A stretch of DNA of 64,000 nucleotides from the NCBI RefSeq assembly GCF_009730915.1, contig NC_052477.1:1753699-1817698 (forward strand). Reading direction: 5' to 3'. Positions within the stretch are counted from its first letter, which is position 1, and every line of letters starts with the position of its first letter. Source of the stretch: Dioscorea cayenensis subsp. rotundata (Eukaryota; Streptophyta; Magnoliopsida; Dioscoreales; Dioscoreaceae). This document shows, one piece after another, positions 49,358 to 60,756 of this stretch. The notes beneath the pieces were generated by a model. That model was not told the origin of the DNA. It saw only the letters and a program-made list of their open reading frames with translations, and made no database searches. The position numbers and the translations under genes are program-made.

Positions 49358-52300
49358 CACTACAAATAAATTGCCATATAGTGACGGTGTAAAATACATT
49401 GGTAAAAGTCAAAAATCCGTTGGTAAAGGTACCAAAACCCTATACCAACGGTAAAAAAATATCTATTCCAACACTTATTTTTACCGTCGGTAAAAAGCCT
49501 TTGTAGGTATAGACCTATACCAACGGATATAGCGCTTTGTTGGAATAGATTTATTAGTTTTACCGACGGAATATGATTGTAACTATTGGTCATACATCGC
49601 TGAGATAGCACCGCCGATTGCTTACCATATACCAACAATAAAAACACTTATTCCAACAATTTTTATAATTAGTAAAAAGTCTTGTGCACATACATCTATA
49701 CCAACGGTTATAGCTTCTATTGGAAAAGGTTCATCGGATTTACCAATGGAATATAACTATAACTATTAGTCTCACCGTTGGTAAAGCATCTCATATTTAT
49801 TTACCTTATACCAATGATAAAATGTATATTCCAACATTTTTTACCATCAATAAAAATCTCATAAGCATAGACCTATACCAACGGTTACAACATTTATTGG
49901 AATAAATCCATTTGATTTATCAATGACTACAACATCCGTTGCTATAGATGTATATTCAAAAAGACATGTTTAGCTTTAGCAACTACTATACCGTCGGTAA
50001 AACTTTTTATATTAATAATTAATCTGTCAATAAAACTCATGTTATTACCCCTGGAAATATATTATGAATAGTTTAATAACTCATACACAATTAAATTAAT
50101 TTACAATAAATTAAAACAATCAATGCCATTAAAAAACACAAAAAACATTCCACTAAAAATAAAAAGGAAAAACTATTACATCACCACAAACATATATTTA
50201 AAAAGTACATGTCCAAAAATAAACTACCATTCAATCTTTACAACCAAGAGTTCTTGCCTCAATTCCAAATCTAACACAAAGAAAAATTACTTTCATTTAA
50301 TGTCTAACAACCAAATAAAGCGATAAGAATTTTCCCAAGTAGGACCGATGTCATCTTCTAAACGGCATCACCTACAAGAAGCATTTAAAAAAAATAACAA
50401 TTAATAAGATGTATGCAACAATAAAACACTAATATAAAAACTTAAAATAATAAGATAAATAATATAGAAAAACTATAAGTAAAATAATATATAATATGTC
50501 ATGCCTTCTTTTTATTTGGAGACAATAAGAGCTTACTCGATCCATTTGGATTTGCTTGATGACTTGATTCATGAGAATGATTATTCCCACGCGGGGTTTG
50601 TTGAGCACTAGAAGCATCAGGAACCTACAAATTATGTAAAATAGAAGTTAAAATTGTTTACACAACAATAGCGAAAAGGACTTACGAGCTAGTAATAAAC
50701 TTGTAAAGATTAAAAACAATGATAAATATCAAAGACCATTAAAAATTATCAACAATGCCATTAAAATCCTACAACAAGCCAAAATAAAATAATTAAATAT
50801 ACAACAATCAAAACAAAAGATGAAAAAAACCTTATATGTGCTAATAAGGAAAAATAAATGCATTTAACCCCCTCCTTTTGACTTTAATATAGATCATTGT
50901 GTGACTAACAACAAATTTGTAACTCTAATTTATATATATAGCTAAATATACATTATATCACATACCTCTCCATTGACTATGCGAGTAACAGCGTTTAGGA
51001 CCTCCACATTCTCATTAGGAAATTGTTTATGAAATAATGAAATCACAGTAGTTAAAGCTTCCTTCAATCCTTGAACCTCAGCCTTCAAACATTGTACTTC
51101 ATTATGATATATGATTTGAGAACATGAAGGACCGGACTTGCTTGATGAAGTAGAAATTGTTCCCATACAACGACACGCCCTCTTTCTCCTCGGGTCCTTT
51201 AACTTGTGAATACACATCATTTTTCCCATGAACACCTTTTTAGGATCTTGTGAATCACTTTCACTTAATCCTTTCTTCATAAGTTCCTACAATATAAATC
51301 AAAAACATAAAATCAAAAAATACTAGAACCTCTATTTCCTTGCCATCCATAATTCTACAAACCAATGAATTTAGTGTAAATGTCAAGTTATTAGAAAAAA
51401 CAACCATTAATAAAAAATAGCATAAAGTTAAATAAATACCACAATAGAAGCTACTTTTTCATTCACAACACTTCCATCTTTACGGGTACGAGTGCGTATA
51501 TACATTTCAGCACGTGATGGTGGAATTCCATTAGATTCTTCAGTCTACAAAATTATTTTATTTAAGTAGATATAACAAACTCAATTTCCCAAAATCCATA
51601 ACATTAATCAAAATTCAATAAAAAATTGTAAATTTGTACCACAGTTTGGATTATAGTAGGGAATGATCTTGTTCCTGCACAATGGGGTTCATCAGATTTT
51701 GAACGATTTGTTCTATTTGTCTCACTTTGTTCCTATACAATTTTTGAATATATAAAATATAACATAATATATCATTATGTTTTGATTATCAAAACAATAT
51801 AAATGGTATATAATGTGAAATATATAGATATACCTTCGCTTTCTCACCAACCAATAAGTAGCAATTACCAAAAATTGTTGTTTATCTACACGAGGATCAT
51901 CAATCTTTGCAACCATTTCCCTCACTGCCTTGTGTTCATCAAAATATTTGGACTTCAAAAATTCTTCCATTGCCTCCAGCTTAGTACTCATATCGTATAC
52001 TAATCTAACTCTTAACCATTTAAGTTGTATTTTCATTTAAAGACTCATCATTCTCATGTGAATGAAAACAACCTCAAATGTGAATTTGGTCTAAAATTTT
52101 AAGAAAAAAAGTATTAGTTGAATGTTAATAAATTGAAGTAAATTAAAAAAATTATCTTGAACATAATGAGATTTAATACCTCGATTACTTTCCATATTTC
52201 TTCCTTTGTAGAATCTGGAAACTTATGCCAAGTTGTGTAAGTAATAGGTGCAAAGTTAGGCATCTCGCATCATACTACCGATAAATCAAGTTAATTCAGT

Positions 52301-52380
52301 AGCTTCTTCTCCAACTGGTATACGGTGATCATTTAACTTGACAACTACTCGTTCTTCATTATTCAAATCCCAAATATCAT
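49358..52380 (-). mobile_element. CACTA (En/Spm) DNA transposon, one terminus and part of the coding region
   Basis: It begins with CACTACAAATAAATTGCC, a typical CACTA terminal inverted repeat, preceded by aaa. Inside, to about 50040, there is a dense subterminal array of taccaacgg (49443, 49518, 49699, 49876) with its inverse ccgttggta (49417 and 49774) and accgtcggtaa variants. Minus-strand coding exons follow (see next entry). The other terminus (expected to end ATTTGTAGTG on this strand) was not found after the gap. It is either in the gap, beyond the window, or lost. Confidence 0.85.
50499..52335 (-). pseudogene. CACTA plant transposase, PttA/En/Spm (Transposase_24-like), partial
   Basis: Spliced reading on the minus strand gives, in order: PNFAPITYTTWHKFPDSTKE then EEIWKVIE (near 52260-52180); LEAMEEFLKSKYFDEHKAVR (exon ending at 51834); SETNRTNRSKSDEPHCAGTR (51732-51640); SNGIPPSRAEMYIRTRTRKD (51544-51440); ELMKKGLSESDSQDP onward with a coiled-coil-like LKAEVQGLKEALTTV (51286-50966); and a Pro/Ser/Asn tail ending SPNKKKA, stop (50624-50499). 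Most junctions have GT-AG signals. This order is that of plant En/Spm second-ORF proteins. The N-terminal part runs toward the gap with a stop near 52286, so it is truncated or misassembled. Confidence 0.72.
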
Positions 52381-53380
52381 NNNNNNNNNNNNNNNNNNNN
52401 NNNNNNNNNNNNNNNNNNNNNNNNNNNNNNNNNNNNNNNNNNNNNNNNNNNNNNNNNNNNNNNNNNNNNNNNNNNNNNNNNNNNNNNNNNNNNNNNNNNN
52501 NNNNNNNNNNNNNNNNNNNNNNNNNNNNNNNNNNNNNNNNNNNNNNNNNNNNNNNNNNNNNNNNNNNNNNNNNNNNNNNNNNNNNNNNNNNNNNNNNNNN
52601 NNNNNNNNNNNNNNNNNNNNNNNNNNNNNNNNNNNNNNNNNNNNNNNNNNNNNNNNNNNNNNNNNNNNNNNNNNNNNNNNNNNNNNNNNNNNNNNNNNNN
52701 NNNNNNNNNNNNNNNNNNNNNNNNNNNNNNNNNNNNNNNNNNNNNNNNNNNNNNNNNNNNNNNNNNNNNNNNNNNNNNNNNNNNNNNNNNNNNNNNNNNN
52801 NNNNNNNNNNNNNNNNNNNNNNNNNNNNNNNNNNNNNNNNNNNNNNNNNNNNNNNNNNNNNNNNNNNNNNNNNNNNNNNNNNNNNNNNNNNNNNNNNNNN
52901 NNNNNNNNNNNNNNNNNNNNNNNNNNNNNNNNNNNNNNNNNNNNNNNNNNNNNNNNNNNNNNNNNNNNNNNNNNNNNNNNNNNNNNNNNNNNNNNNNNNN
53001 NNNNNNNNNNNNNNNNNNNNNNNNNNNNNNNNNNNNNNNNNNNNNNNNNNNNNNNNNNNNNNNNNNNNNNNNNNNNNNNNNNNNNNNNNNNNNNNNNNNN
53101 NNNNNNNNNNNNNNNNNNNNNNNNNNNNNNNNNNNNNNNNNNNNNNNNNNNNNNNNNNNNNNNNNNNNNNNNNNNNNNNNNNNNNNNNNNNNNNNNNNNN
53201 NNNNNNNNNNNNNNNNNNNNNNNNNNNNNNNNNNNNNNNNNNNNNNNNNNNNNNNNNNNNNNNNNNNNNNNNNNNNNNNNNNNNNNNNNNNNNNNNNNNN
53301 NNNNNNNNNNNNNNNNNNNNNNNNNNNNNNNNNNNNNNNNNNNNNNNNNNNNNNNNNNNNNNNNNNNNNNNNNNNNNNNN
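52381..53380. other. Assembly gap, 1000 N
   Basis: Exactly 1000 undetermined bases, probably a placeholder rather than a measured length. It interrupts the CACTA element. Any translation across it is meaningless. Confidence 0.99.
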
Positions 53381-55178
53381 AATTATCCTTGAGGGGCAAG
53401 TGCTATCACGCCTCAAGCTATATTAGTTTTCACCTATTTCACGCATCAAGATTTCTAACAATTACTACCTATCCACTTTTATTATTAATAATAAAAGGGT
53501 AGTATGATAATTCAGTTTTATAATAGAATTATATTTCTATCCAAATTTTGTGTATACAGTTCAAAGTAAAATTCATGTGGATCTTTGAATTAAATTATCC
53601 CAAACATAATTTTCTAATATTCTCATGAATCAAAATTTTGACAATTATTCTTTTATGAATTTAGTTATCTAAAGAGAACCTCACAAAATGTGAACTAAAT
53701 GCCCCCCTAAGAATTTGTTAATAAAACCTTAGTTATTAACTTAGAATAAAAAAGCTCATTTTAAATATTTTTCATAATTAAAAAATCAATTAATTAGTTA
53801 ATTAATTCGGAGTAATGTGGCATTTTTTACAAATTATTTTTAAATAAACTTAATTTTCGCAACAATGGAAAGCCTTTTTGCTATGTAATTAAGTACCTGA
53901 AACAAACAAATAAAAGATTTGTGTAAATTCAAAATTAGCATTTTGGTTGCTGAATTACAAGTCTTTTTTTTTTTAACTATATAAATTTGCTCATTTTTTC
54001 GTAATAATATTAAATTTTAAAAATATTAAAAATATATTACAACATGAAATAACTCCATGGACCGTAATACAAATTTATTATGTCTTATTCCTTATCTTCT
54101 ACTCTACAATTCCTTTTATAAACATATATATATATATATTATTTATGGAAATAACAAAAGAAAAATATGATAAAGAAGATAATATAAAATCCTAATTATG
54201 AGAAAGGCATGCTATCATCCTGTAAATAATATGAGATAAAAAATATATAAATAAATATTTGTATGTAATTAAGAAACAAAAATCACTTTTTTATGAACTA
54301 TAAAATCAGAAGGAATATCTGAACATGCTTAATATTCAGACTAGTATGAACTTATGCTAAAAGGTTCACAACAAAAATAAAAAATAAAATAAAAATAAAA
54401 TAAAATAAAAAAAGTCATAGTTATTCTTTCCTCATAACTTTTTATAAATATGATAACGGCATCTGAAAGTGCTGATTGAGCTGGATATACACCCAAAGAG
54501 AAAAGAAAAACAAAAGTTTGAAACGGAACAAAATAAAAATAAATAAATAAATAAAATAAAAGGTTAGAAATAATAAAATGAGTGGTGGTCTTTGATTATT
54601 TATTTATTTATTCAAATTTGGATAAGAACACCATAATGAGAAAGTTTTTTCTAGCCTTTGTCTTAATTTTTGAATTGTGAACGTGAAAAGTTGTTCACGT
54701 CATTAGCTTGCATGATATATCCGTGAGAGTATCTCATCCGTCCTCATCACCCACATTAATTTTGGTGGACAAAAATTATATATACACCCTTATAAATCTG
54801 GTAATAGAATATTTGCTTATATATATATAATAATAAAAGGTGATCTATGATTATTTTTTTAGGAAAATTATAGGAAAAATTAGATGCATTTTTCTGTGAG
54901 AAATATATATATATATATATATATGAGAACAAGTAGAGTTTAAAAAAAAAGAGAGAATATCAATGAGATTGATAGAGAGAATTCATCGTAGAGAGATAGA
55001 GGAATAGTCTAAAGAGAGTACCAGATCATTGTACCAAAAATAAAACAAGTGCAAGTTGTTTTACTGTGCTAATATTTGTAAGTACAGTAACACAAATGAA
55101 AAACAATTGATGAAAATTATTGGATTTCTATCAAATGGTTGAAAACAAAGATGTGTAGATTTTGAATCTATGTGCGTG
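53381..55178. other. AT-rich intergenic stretch, no gene
   Basis: Runs of A and T, (TA)n near 54125 and 54905, and (aaaat)n tracts near 54375 and 54540. No coding signal. The first bases after the gap show no CACTA motif. Confidence 0.65.
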
Positions 55179-55183
55179 GATAG

Positions 55184-55724
55184 TGTTAAATATTGGCTTG
55201 ATATCCTTGTGATGAAGCCAAAATCTTGATCTATTTTAATCCAACGGTCTAGATTGCTCTATTGTTTATATAGGGTTATATTTGTTGGGTGTTGTGCTAT
55301 GAGAGAAAAGAGAGAAAGATAGAGATGGTGAGTTCTCTTGTATTTGGAGAGTGAAAAGAGTGGTGTAGAGGAGAGCTCTTGTCTTGCTTGATCTCATTGA
55401 AAAGCAAGGTAAGACCCTTGTTTTTGAGAGTAAAGGGCTAGTTCTTAGAGACTTGTAATCCTCTTGTGGTTTTATGCTCTATTTTTATACTCTTGTACTC
55501 TTGTTATTCACATGATATAGTGAAGCGTTGTTTCACCCCGTGGATGTGAGGCTTAATCTTAGCTCGAACCACGTTAAATTGGTGTCTCTACTTTATTCTC
55601 GTGAGATTGGTTGTATGTTATCCCTCGCATCGCTCATTCATCGTGTAATTCTGTAGGTATTGTGATATCAGCACAAGTGTTCTGACTAATGTCACACTAG
55701 TTCCGCGCTTCCTCACACGCAACA
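55184..55724 (+). mobile_element. Solo LTR, Ty1-copia type
   Basis: 541 bases starting TGTTAAATATTGGC and ending CACGCAACA, flanked by the 5-base duplication gatag (55179-55183 and 55725-55729). It contains a TATA-like tttatataggg near 55267 and the copia-typical ending with ccgtggatgtgaggctt and aaccacgttaaat. No internal sequence remains, as after recombination between LTRs. Confidence 0.85.
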
Positions 55725-55729
55725 GATAG

Positions 55730-56188
55730 GTGACACTTCCTATATATATTTATATTTTTTTAAGACAAATGAAGAAAATAAAAAGTGATTTATCTTTTTA
55801 CAAATTTTTGAAATACTTTTCGTTAATAGGTTTACATGCAAATAAGAATTGTTTGTAAGGGTATATAGCAAATATATGGTGTATGCTTGACACAAAATTA
55901 TAAATGCTCCTTATAAAATTGAGAATAGATACCCCCAATAAAATATTTGAACAATATAAGCATCGAAGATAAATATGTTTTCATAGAATTTTTAGAGTTG
56001 GTTTTTCATTAAAGAGCTATATAAGTAAATAAAGAGTTATATAAGTAAATAAACATGTTTTATTGAGACATTAGAAGTAAATATAATTTTTTTAATAATA
56101 TTTCAAAAATTATCCAAATTTGTAATAGTGTTTGCAAGGGTTTTTTTCTTTGTTAAAAAATATTAAATGACCAAAAAACCCCAAAAAA

Positions 56189-56226
<38 letters not shown>

Positions 56227-56770
56227 AAGAAGTCAGGAATATACACAGATGTGGAACTAATAACTCAACATGAATACCTTAAGAAAAAAAACCCGGTATC
56301 AATAGACTAAAGAGGTTGTTGGTTCCTATAAAAAAATTAAATAAAAATAATACCAACACATTTTTAATATTAACTAAAAAAAATAAAAATAACTAATTTA
56401 AATAAATAAAAAATTGAATTTCAAGCTACTGAAAATAAACACTTTTTTTCGTAAAAAAAAAATCTATTTTTATTCTCAGAAATATACAGAAAAAAAAAAT
56501 CAGATATTTCTCCATAAGTTTAGTTGGCAAAAAGGCCTTATGAAAAATATTGTTTTTACAAGGGTGTATATGCAAAAAAGACACGGCTGCCAAAGCACCA
56601 AACTCGGCGCATAAATCTCCAATTCAAACACGATTTCATGAACTCCAAAGACTCTTTCCATGCAACTCCCTTCTCTCTTTCTCTTCCTACAAATCCCCAA
56701 GACTTCTCTCCATCTTCTACCCTAATTCTGGTTGCAAAGCTGCGATCTTTAATGGTTTTGAAGCCCGGAG
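55730..56770 (+). promoter_or_regulatory. Upstream region of the SPX-RING gene
   Basis: AT-rich, with an (ATT)n microsatellite near 56190-56225. The final 200 bases are C/T-rich (ctctctttctcttcc), as in many plant 5' leaders. I looked in 56500-56770 for a site complementary to miR827, which regulates NLA in Arabidopsis, and saw none. The transcription start is not defined. Confidence 0.5.
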
Positions 56771-59044
56771 ATGAAGTTCTGCAAGAGATACGAGGAGTAC
56801 ATGCAGGGGACCGATGAGGATCTCCCCGGTGTTGGGCTGAAAAAGCTCAAGAAGATGCTCAAGAGATGCCGCACTGATTTCAGAGCTCATGAGGAGCATC
56901 AAGGTGATGATGGAGTCCGTGATGAGACCCGGGATTTGATTCCGATTGCTAGGTGTCAGGGCCATTGTCAAGGTATTTCCCTTTTTTTGATTTTGGCTTT
57001 TGTGATTCGATTTAGGGGAAAAAAGATGCCTTTTTTTCTTTGTTTCTTTTGTGAATTAGTGGTTTTGTTTGATTTCTCTGGTTATGAAGCTTTCTTCCTA
57101 TCTAATGGAGAAATTTATTTGCAATTCTATGTTTTTCCATGATTTTTCTCTTTTGATTTGATGAAAAATTGGCCTTTTTCTTTATCTCTTTCTGATTGTT
57201 TACATGTTGCATGCATAGGATGATATGTTGGTTTGATCTTATTTGTTGAGTTTATTAACTCAAATCACAGAAATAGAAGGATTTTTGTGGGTTCACAATA
57301 GAAGCACAGAATATGGATAGTTCTGCTCATTTTAAGTAGTTTAATTTGTTGGTTGAGCTAATATTTCATTCATCTTTCATCTCATTGTGGCAAAGTTTTG
57401 ATGTTCCTTTGTTTTCCTCTGATGCTGATTTTTTTACCATTGGTAAATTTATTATCTCTCTGGTTTACAGATTTACTGCCATATGATTAACAAGATTGAT
57501 TTCTGATCTATATCAACATGATGTTTTTACTGTTTGAATTGACTTGTTTGTTGAATGTAACATGTAGTATGTGATGGCACTTTCTTTCCATCTCTCCTCA
57601 AGGAGATGTCAGTTGTTGTTGGCTGCTTCAATAAAAGAGCTCAGAAATTGGTGGAATTGCACTTAGCTTCTGGCTTTCAGAAATACTTCAAATGGTTTGG
57701 GAATAAATCGAGACGAGATCACGGGATGTTGATGCAACAAGGGAAGGACCTTGTTACATATGCCATCATTAATGCCATTGCCATGAGGAAAATACTGAAG
57801 AAGTATGACAAGGTATGTTGCTGACCTCTTATGAAGAGCAATGCCTTGGCATTCTTTGTAAAATTGCCTTGCTGAATTCTGTCTCATGGATTCATCTTTA
57901 TGTTCTTTGTTAAAAACTTACTTGTTTAGATTCATTACTCTAAGCAAGGCCAAGAATTTCGATCAAAAGCGCAGAGTATGCACATTGAGATCCTTCAGTC
58001 TCCATGGTTGTGTGAGCTAATGGCCTTCTACATTAATTTAAGAGCAAGCAAGAAGATCAACAATGTAGCTCTTCCCGGGCTGTTCGGCGATTGTTCTCTT
58101 AAATTCAATGATGAAAAGCCAATTCTCTCTTGCGGCCTATTTGATTCTGTGAAGCTTGACACTGATTTAACTTGTGCTATCTGTTTGGTAAGCTCTCTAA
58201 TACTGGTCTGTTTCTTTCTTTCTTTCTTTATTTTTCCTGCTTCTTTGTAGTTAATAAGTTCTTGTTCTTTTTCAGGACACAGTGTTTGATCCTGTATCTC
58301 TCACATGTGGTCACATTTTCTGCTACATGTGCTGTTGCTCTGCTGCCTCTGTGACAATCATCGATGGGTTAAAGGCTGCTAATCCGAAAGCAAAGTGCCC
58401 CTTATGTCGAGAGGTGCATTTCTTCTCAATCTCAATTACATTTTATCAATTTATGCTACTATAATTACTAGTAAATAGAATATGGAATTATAAGCCTAGG
58501 TCTCTTTTCTTATTAGTTTAAGTTTTGGTGTTGAATTATGCTTAGATGTATATCTGGTTTGTTTACAATATGACTAGTTAATAACAATCTGCAAGAGACA
58601 TATCAGAGTAACTAATAGTGCTTACATATGTTTTATTGGTGTAAATATGAATATGAATATATAAGCTTTGGTTTCTCATCATGTTAGCTTAAGACTTTGA
58701 ATTAAATTATGTCTAGATAATATATTTAGTTCGCACCTAATAATACTAATTGTAAAGCAATATTTAAGCATTTCTATAATGTAATTTCAGGCAGGAGTAT
58801 ATGAGGGCTCTGTGCACTTGGATGAGTTAAACATCTTGTTAAGCCGAAGGTATGTACAAATCTTTTGCTATAGTTCTCTTGCTGATTGCTTTCATGTGAG
58901 CTTGAGATTGAGTTTTCTCAACCGATGTATTAAAACAGTTGCCCCGAATACTGGGAAGAAAGGATTCAGACCGAGCGAGTTGAGCGGGTTCTTCAGGCCA
59001 AGAAGCATTGGGAATCTCAGTGCCGATCTTTCATGGGTATCTAA
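56771..59044 (+). CDS. NLA: SPX-RING E3 ubiquitin ligase, NLA/BAH1-like, intact
   Basis: Homologue of Arabidopsis NITROGEN LIMITATION ADAPTATION, a RING E3 ligase that marks PHT1 phosphate transporters and the nitrate transporter NRT1.7 for degradation at the plasma membrane. Exons: 56771-56972, 57568-57812, 57930-58187, 58276-58413, 58791-58849, 58939-59044. All are GT-AG with matching phases, giving 335 residues, the length of the Arabidopsis protein. The N-terminal SPX domain starts [13 protein letters not shown], with the basic [15 protein letters not shown] and [20 protein letters not shown] helices that bind inositol pyrophosphates in this family. The RING domain has [22 protein letters not shown] and CPLC, a C3HC4 pattern. 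The C-terminus reads [20 protein letters not shown] and ends SFMGI. The start is chosen because it opens the SPX domain. No damage seen. Confidence 0.96.
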
Positions 59045-59769
59045 GTTCTTCGCGTATATACAGTTTGTCTACTTTAAGTCATTTATCTATTTTAGATCTT
59101 TATATTCTCATTTAAGTAATGGTGAATAAAGTTGTTGTGATGTTGTTATGTAAATTTCGGTCATAGTTTTGTGTAGTTTTGTCGAAGTTATCGGTTTTTG
59201 TGATTCATTGCGATGAAGATCTCAGTTTGAGATCAAACTTAATTGAATGTTATGTACAGTTAAAATTGCTGGTTTCTCTGTTCTAACATTGTTGAATGTT
59301 GTCTTCTGTCTGGGATTCATTTCTGTTATGTGGAACTCATTGAAATCCTTTGTTGGCATGTGAGATTTGTTGGCTTGGGATAATTTTATAAATTACTCTC
59401 TTCAGTCATTTTTACTGTTTTATTTTAGAAGTTTTCTTTGGTTTTTTTAGTTATCTATTTGGAAAATTTGTGTAGTATGAAATATTGTTTTTTTAAATTT
59501 ATCTTTATAGTTAATATATTTCTACAAATTTTAATAAATTATATTCAACTATACATTTTTTCTAAAACATATTTTAAATAAAAATAATATAATTTTTATA
59601 AATTTTATAACACCAATTAATTTTAACCAATTTTTTTAATCTATGGACAAAAACAAATAACCGGGGAGGAGAAAACAAATGTTTGCTTATGTTTTATTTA
59701 TTCATTTACTTTATTTATGTGATCACTCTACATCAATTTTATTTTATTTTTTAACAAATTGGCGAGAAG
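59045..59769. other. 3' flank of the SPX-RING gene and AT-rich spacer
   Basis: The first 300 bases probably include the 3' UTR, though no aataaa stands out. The rest is AT-rich without features. Confidence 0.5.
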
Positions 59770-59880
59770 ATTTTTTTTTTTTTTTTTTAGCAGCATTGTG
59801 CTTGAAAGGTTTCGAACTCAAAACCTCCCAAACACAAATAAAATACGAAACTACTAGGCTATGCCTTGGATCTTATTTTT
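59770..59880 (-). mobile_element. Short tRNA-derived SINE fragment
   Basis: On the minus strand it has an A-box-like tagcctagtagttt and, about 35 bases on, a B-box-like gagttcgaaacc. It ends in gctgctaaaaaaaaaaaaaa, that is, the T run at 59771-59789. The head and poly-A tail are typical of a SINE, with almost no body. Confidence 0.6.
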
Positions 59881-60756
59881 TATTTTTTTCATGCCAAATA
59901 AAATTATCAAAAATGAGACTATTGTATAATTTCCATAAAATAAAAGGAAATCTTTAAAACATTGCAATTTCCCCTTAACAAAAACCTTTCTACAAAAATG
60001 GTTAAAAAATTTGTATCTGAGATCAATAAGCCTTAGTGCCGTCTTGTGAACTAGATGTGCATTTGCAAACACAAAGAGCAATGTGGATAAAGCATATTGA
60101 ATCTTAATGAATTCTTGCAAAAAGCAATGTGGATGGAGCATATTAAATCTAAATGAATTCAGCCAATTCCCAATGGGTAAATAGTGATAAAAAATCTCAA
60201 CAAAGGCAGATTGGTGATGTTATCCAATTCAATTACTTTAGCGACAAATCTATTGGAATCTCTTTCAAAAACACCCGCTAAGAATATACTTCTTTAGCGA
60301 CAAATCTATTGGAATCTCTTTCAAAAACACCCGGCAAAAATATACTTTCTTTAGCGACAAATCTATTGGAATCTCTTTTCCAAACACCCCCAAGAATATA
60401 CTTCTTTTGGAGTGGATGCTCATGTTGTCTTCCTGCTTTTAGGACATGCACGGCACCAATGGTTAGGAGTGGACTAATACTCTATTATGGTGGGAAAGAT
60501 TGGCTAATGGATGTGCACCATATCTTTGGCACTAGGCTTGCTTTTCATAGAGCTCATCAACCTATGATAACTATCAAATGTTTAATCATATCCACTTTGC
60601 TTATCCTCCCATCTATTAATCTTGAAATAATCAAGGGCACTACCAAATAGGTGTTACTTGAAGTGGTGGCATCTTAACCCTAGCAAGATGTTCTCTATCA
60701 AATTATCCTATAACTTTATGAGTGATGGGCCAGAAATGTGAGGCATGTGGCTAAGA
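59881..60756. other. Spacer between the SINE and the hAT gene
   Basis: No gene recognised. It contains an imperfect repeat (aaagcaatgtggat, near 60076 and 60121) and the three-unit tandem repeat listed separately. Confidence 0.5.
60237..60408. repeat. Tandem repeat, three units of about 57 bp
   Basis: Units start near 60237, 60293 and 60350 with tttagcgacaaatctattgg, then aatctctttcaaaaacaccc and aagaatatacttc. The first two units are nearly identical; the third has small indels. Confidence 0.9.

Noticed and set aside
52286..53426. Long open frames of more than 340 residues across the gap
   Set aside because: They consist almost entirely of undetermined bases, so they carry no information.
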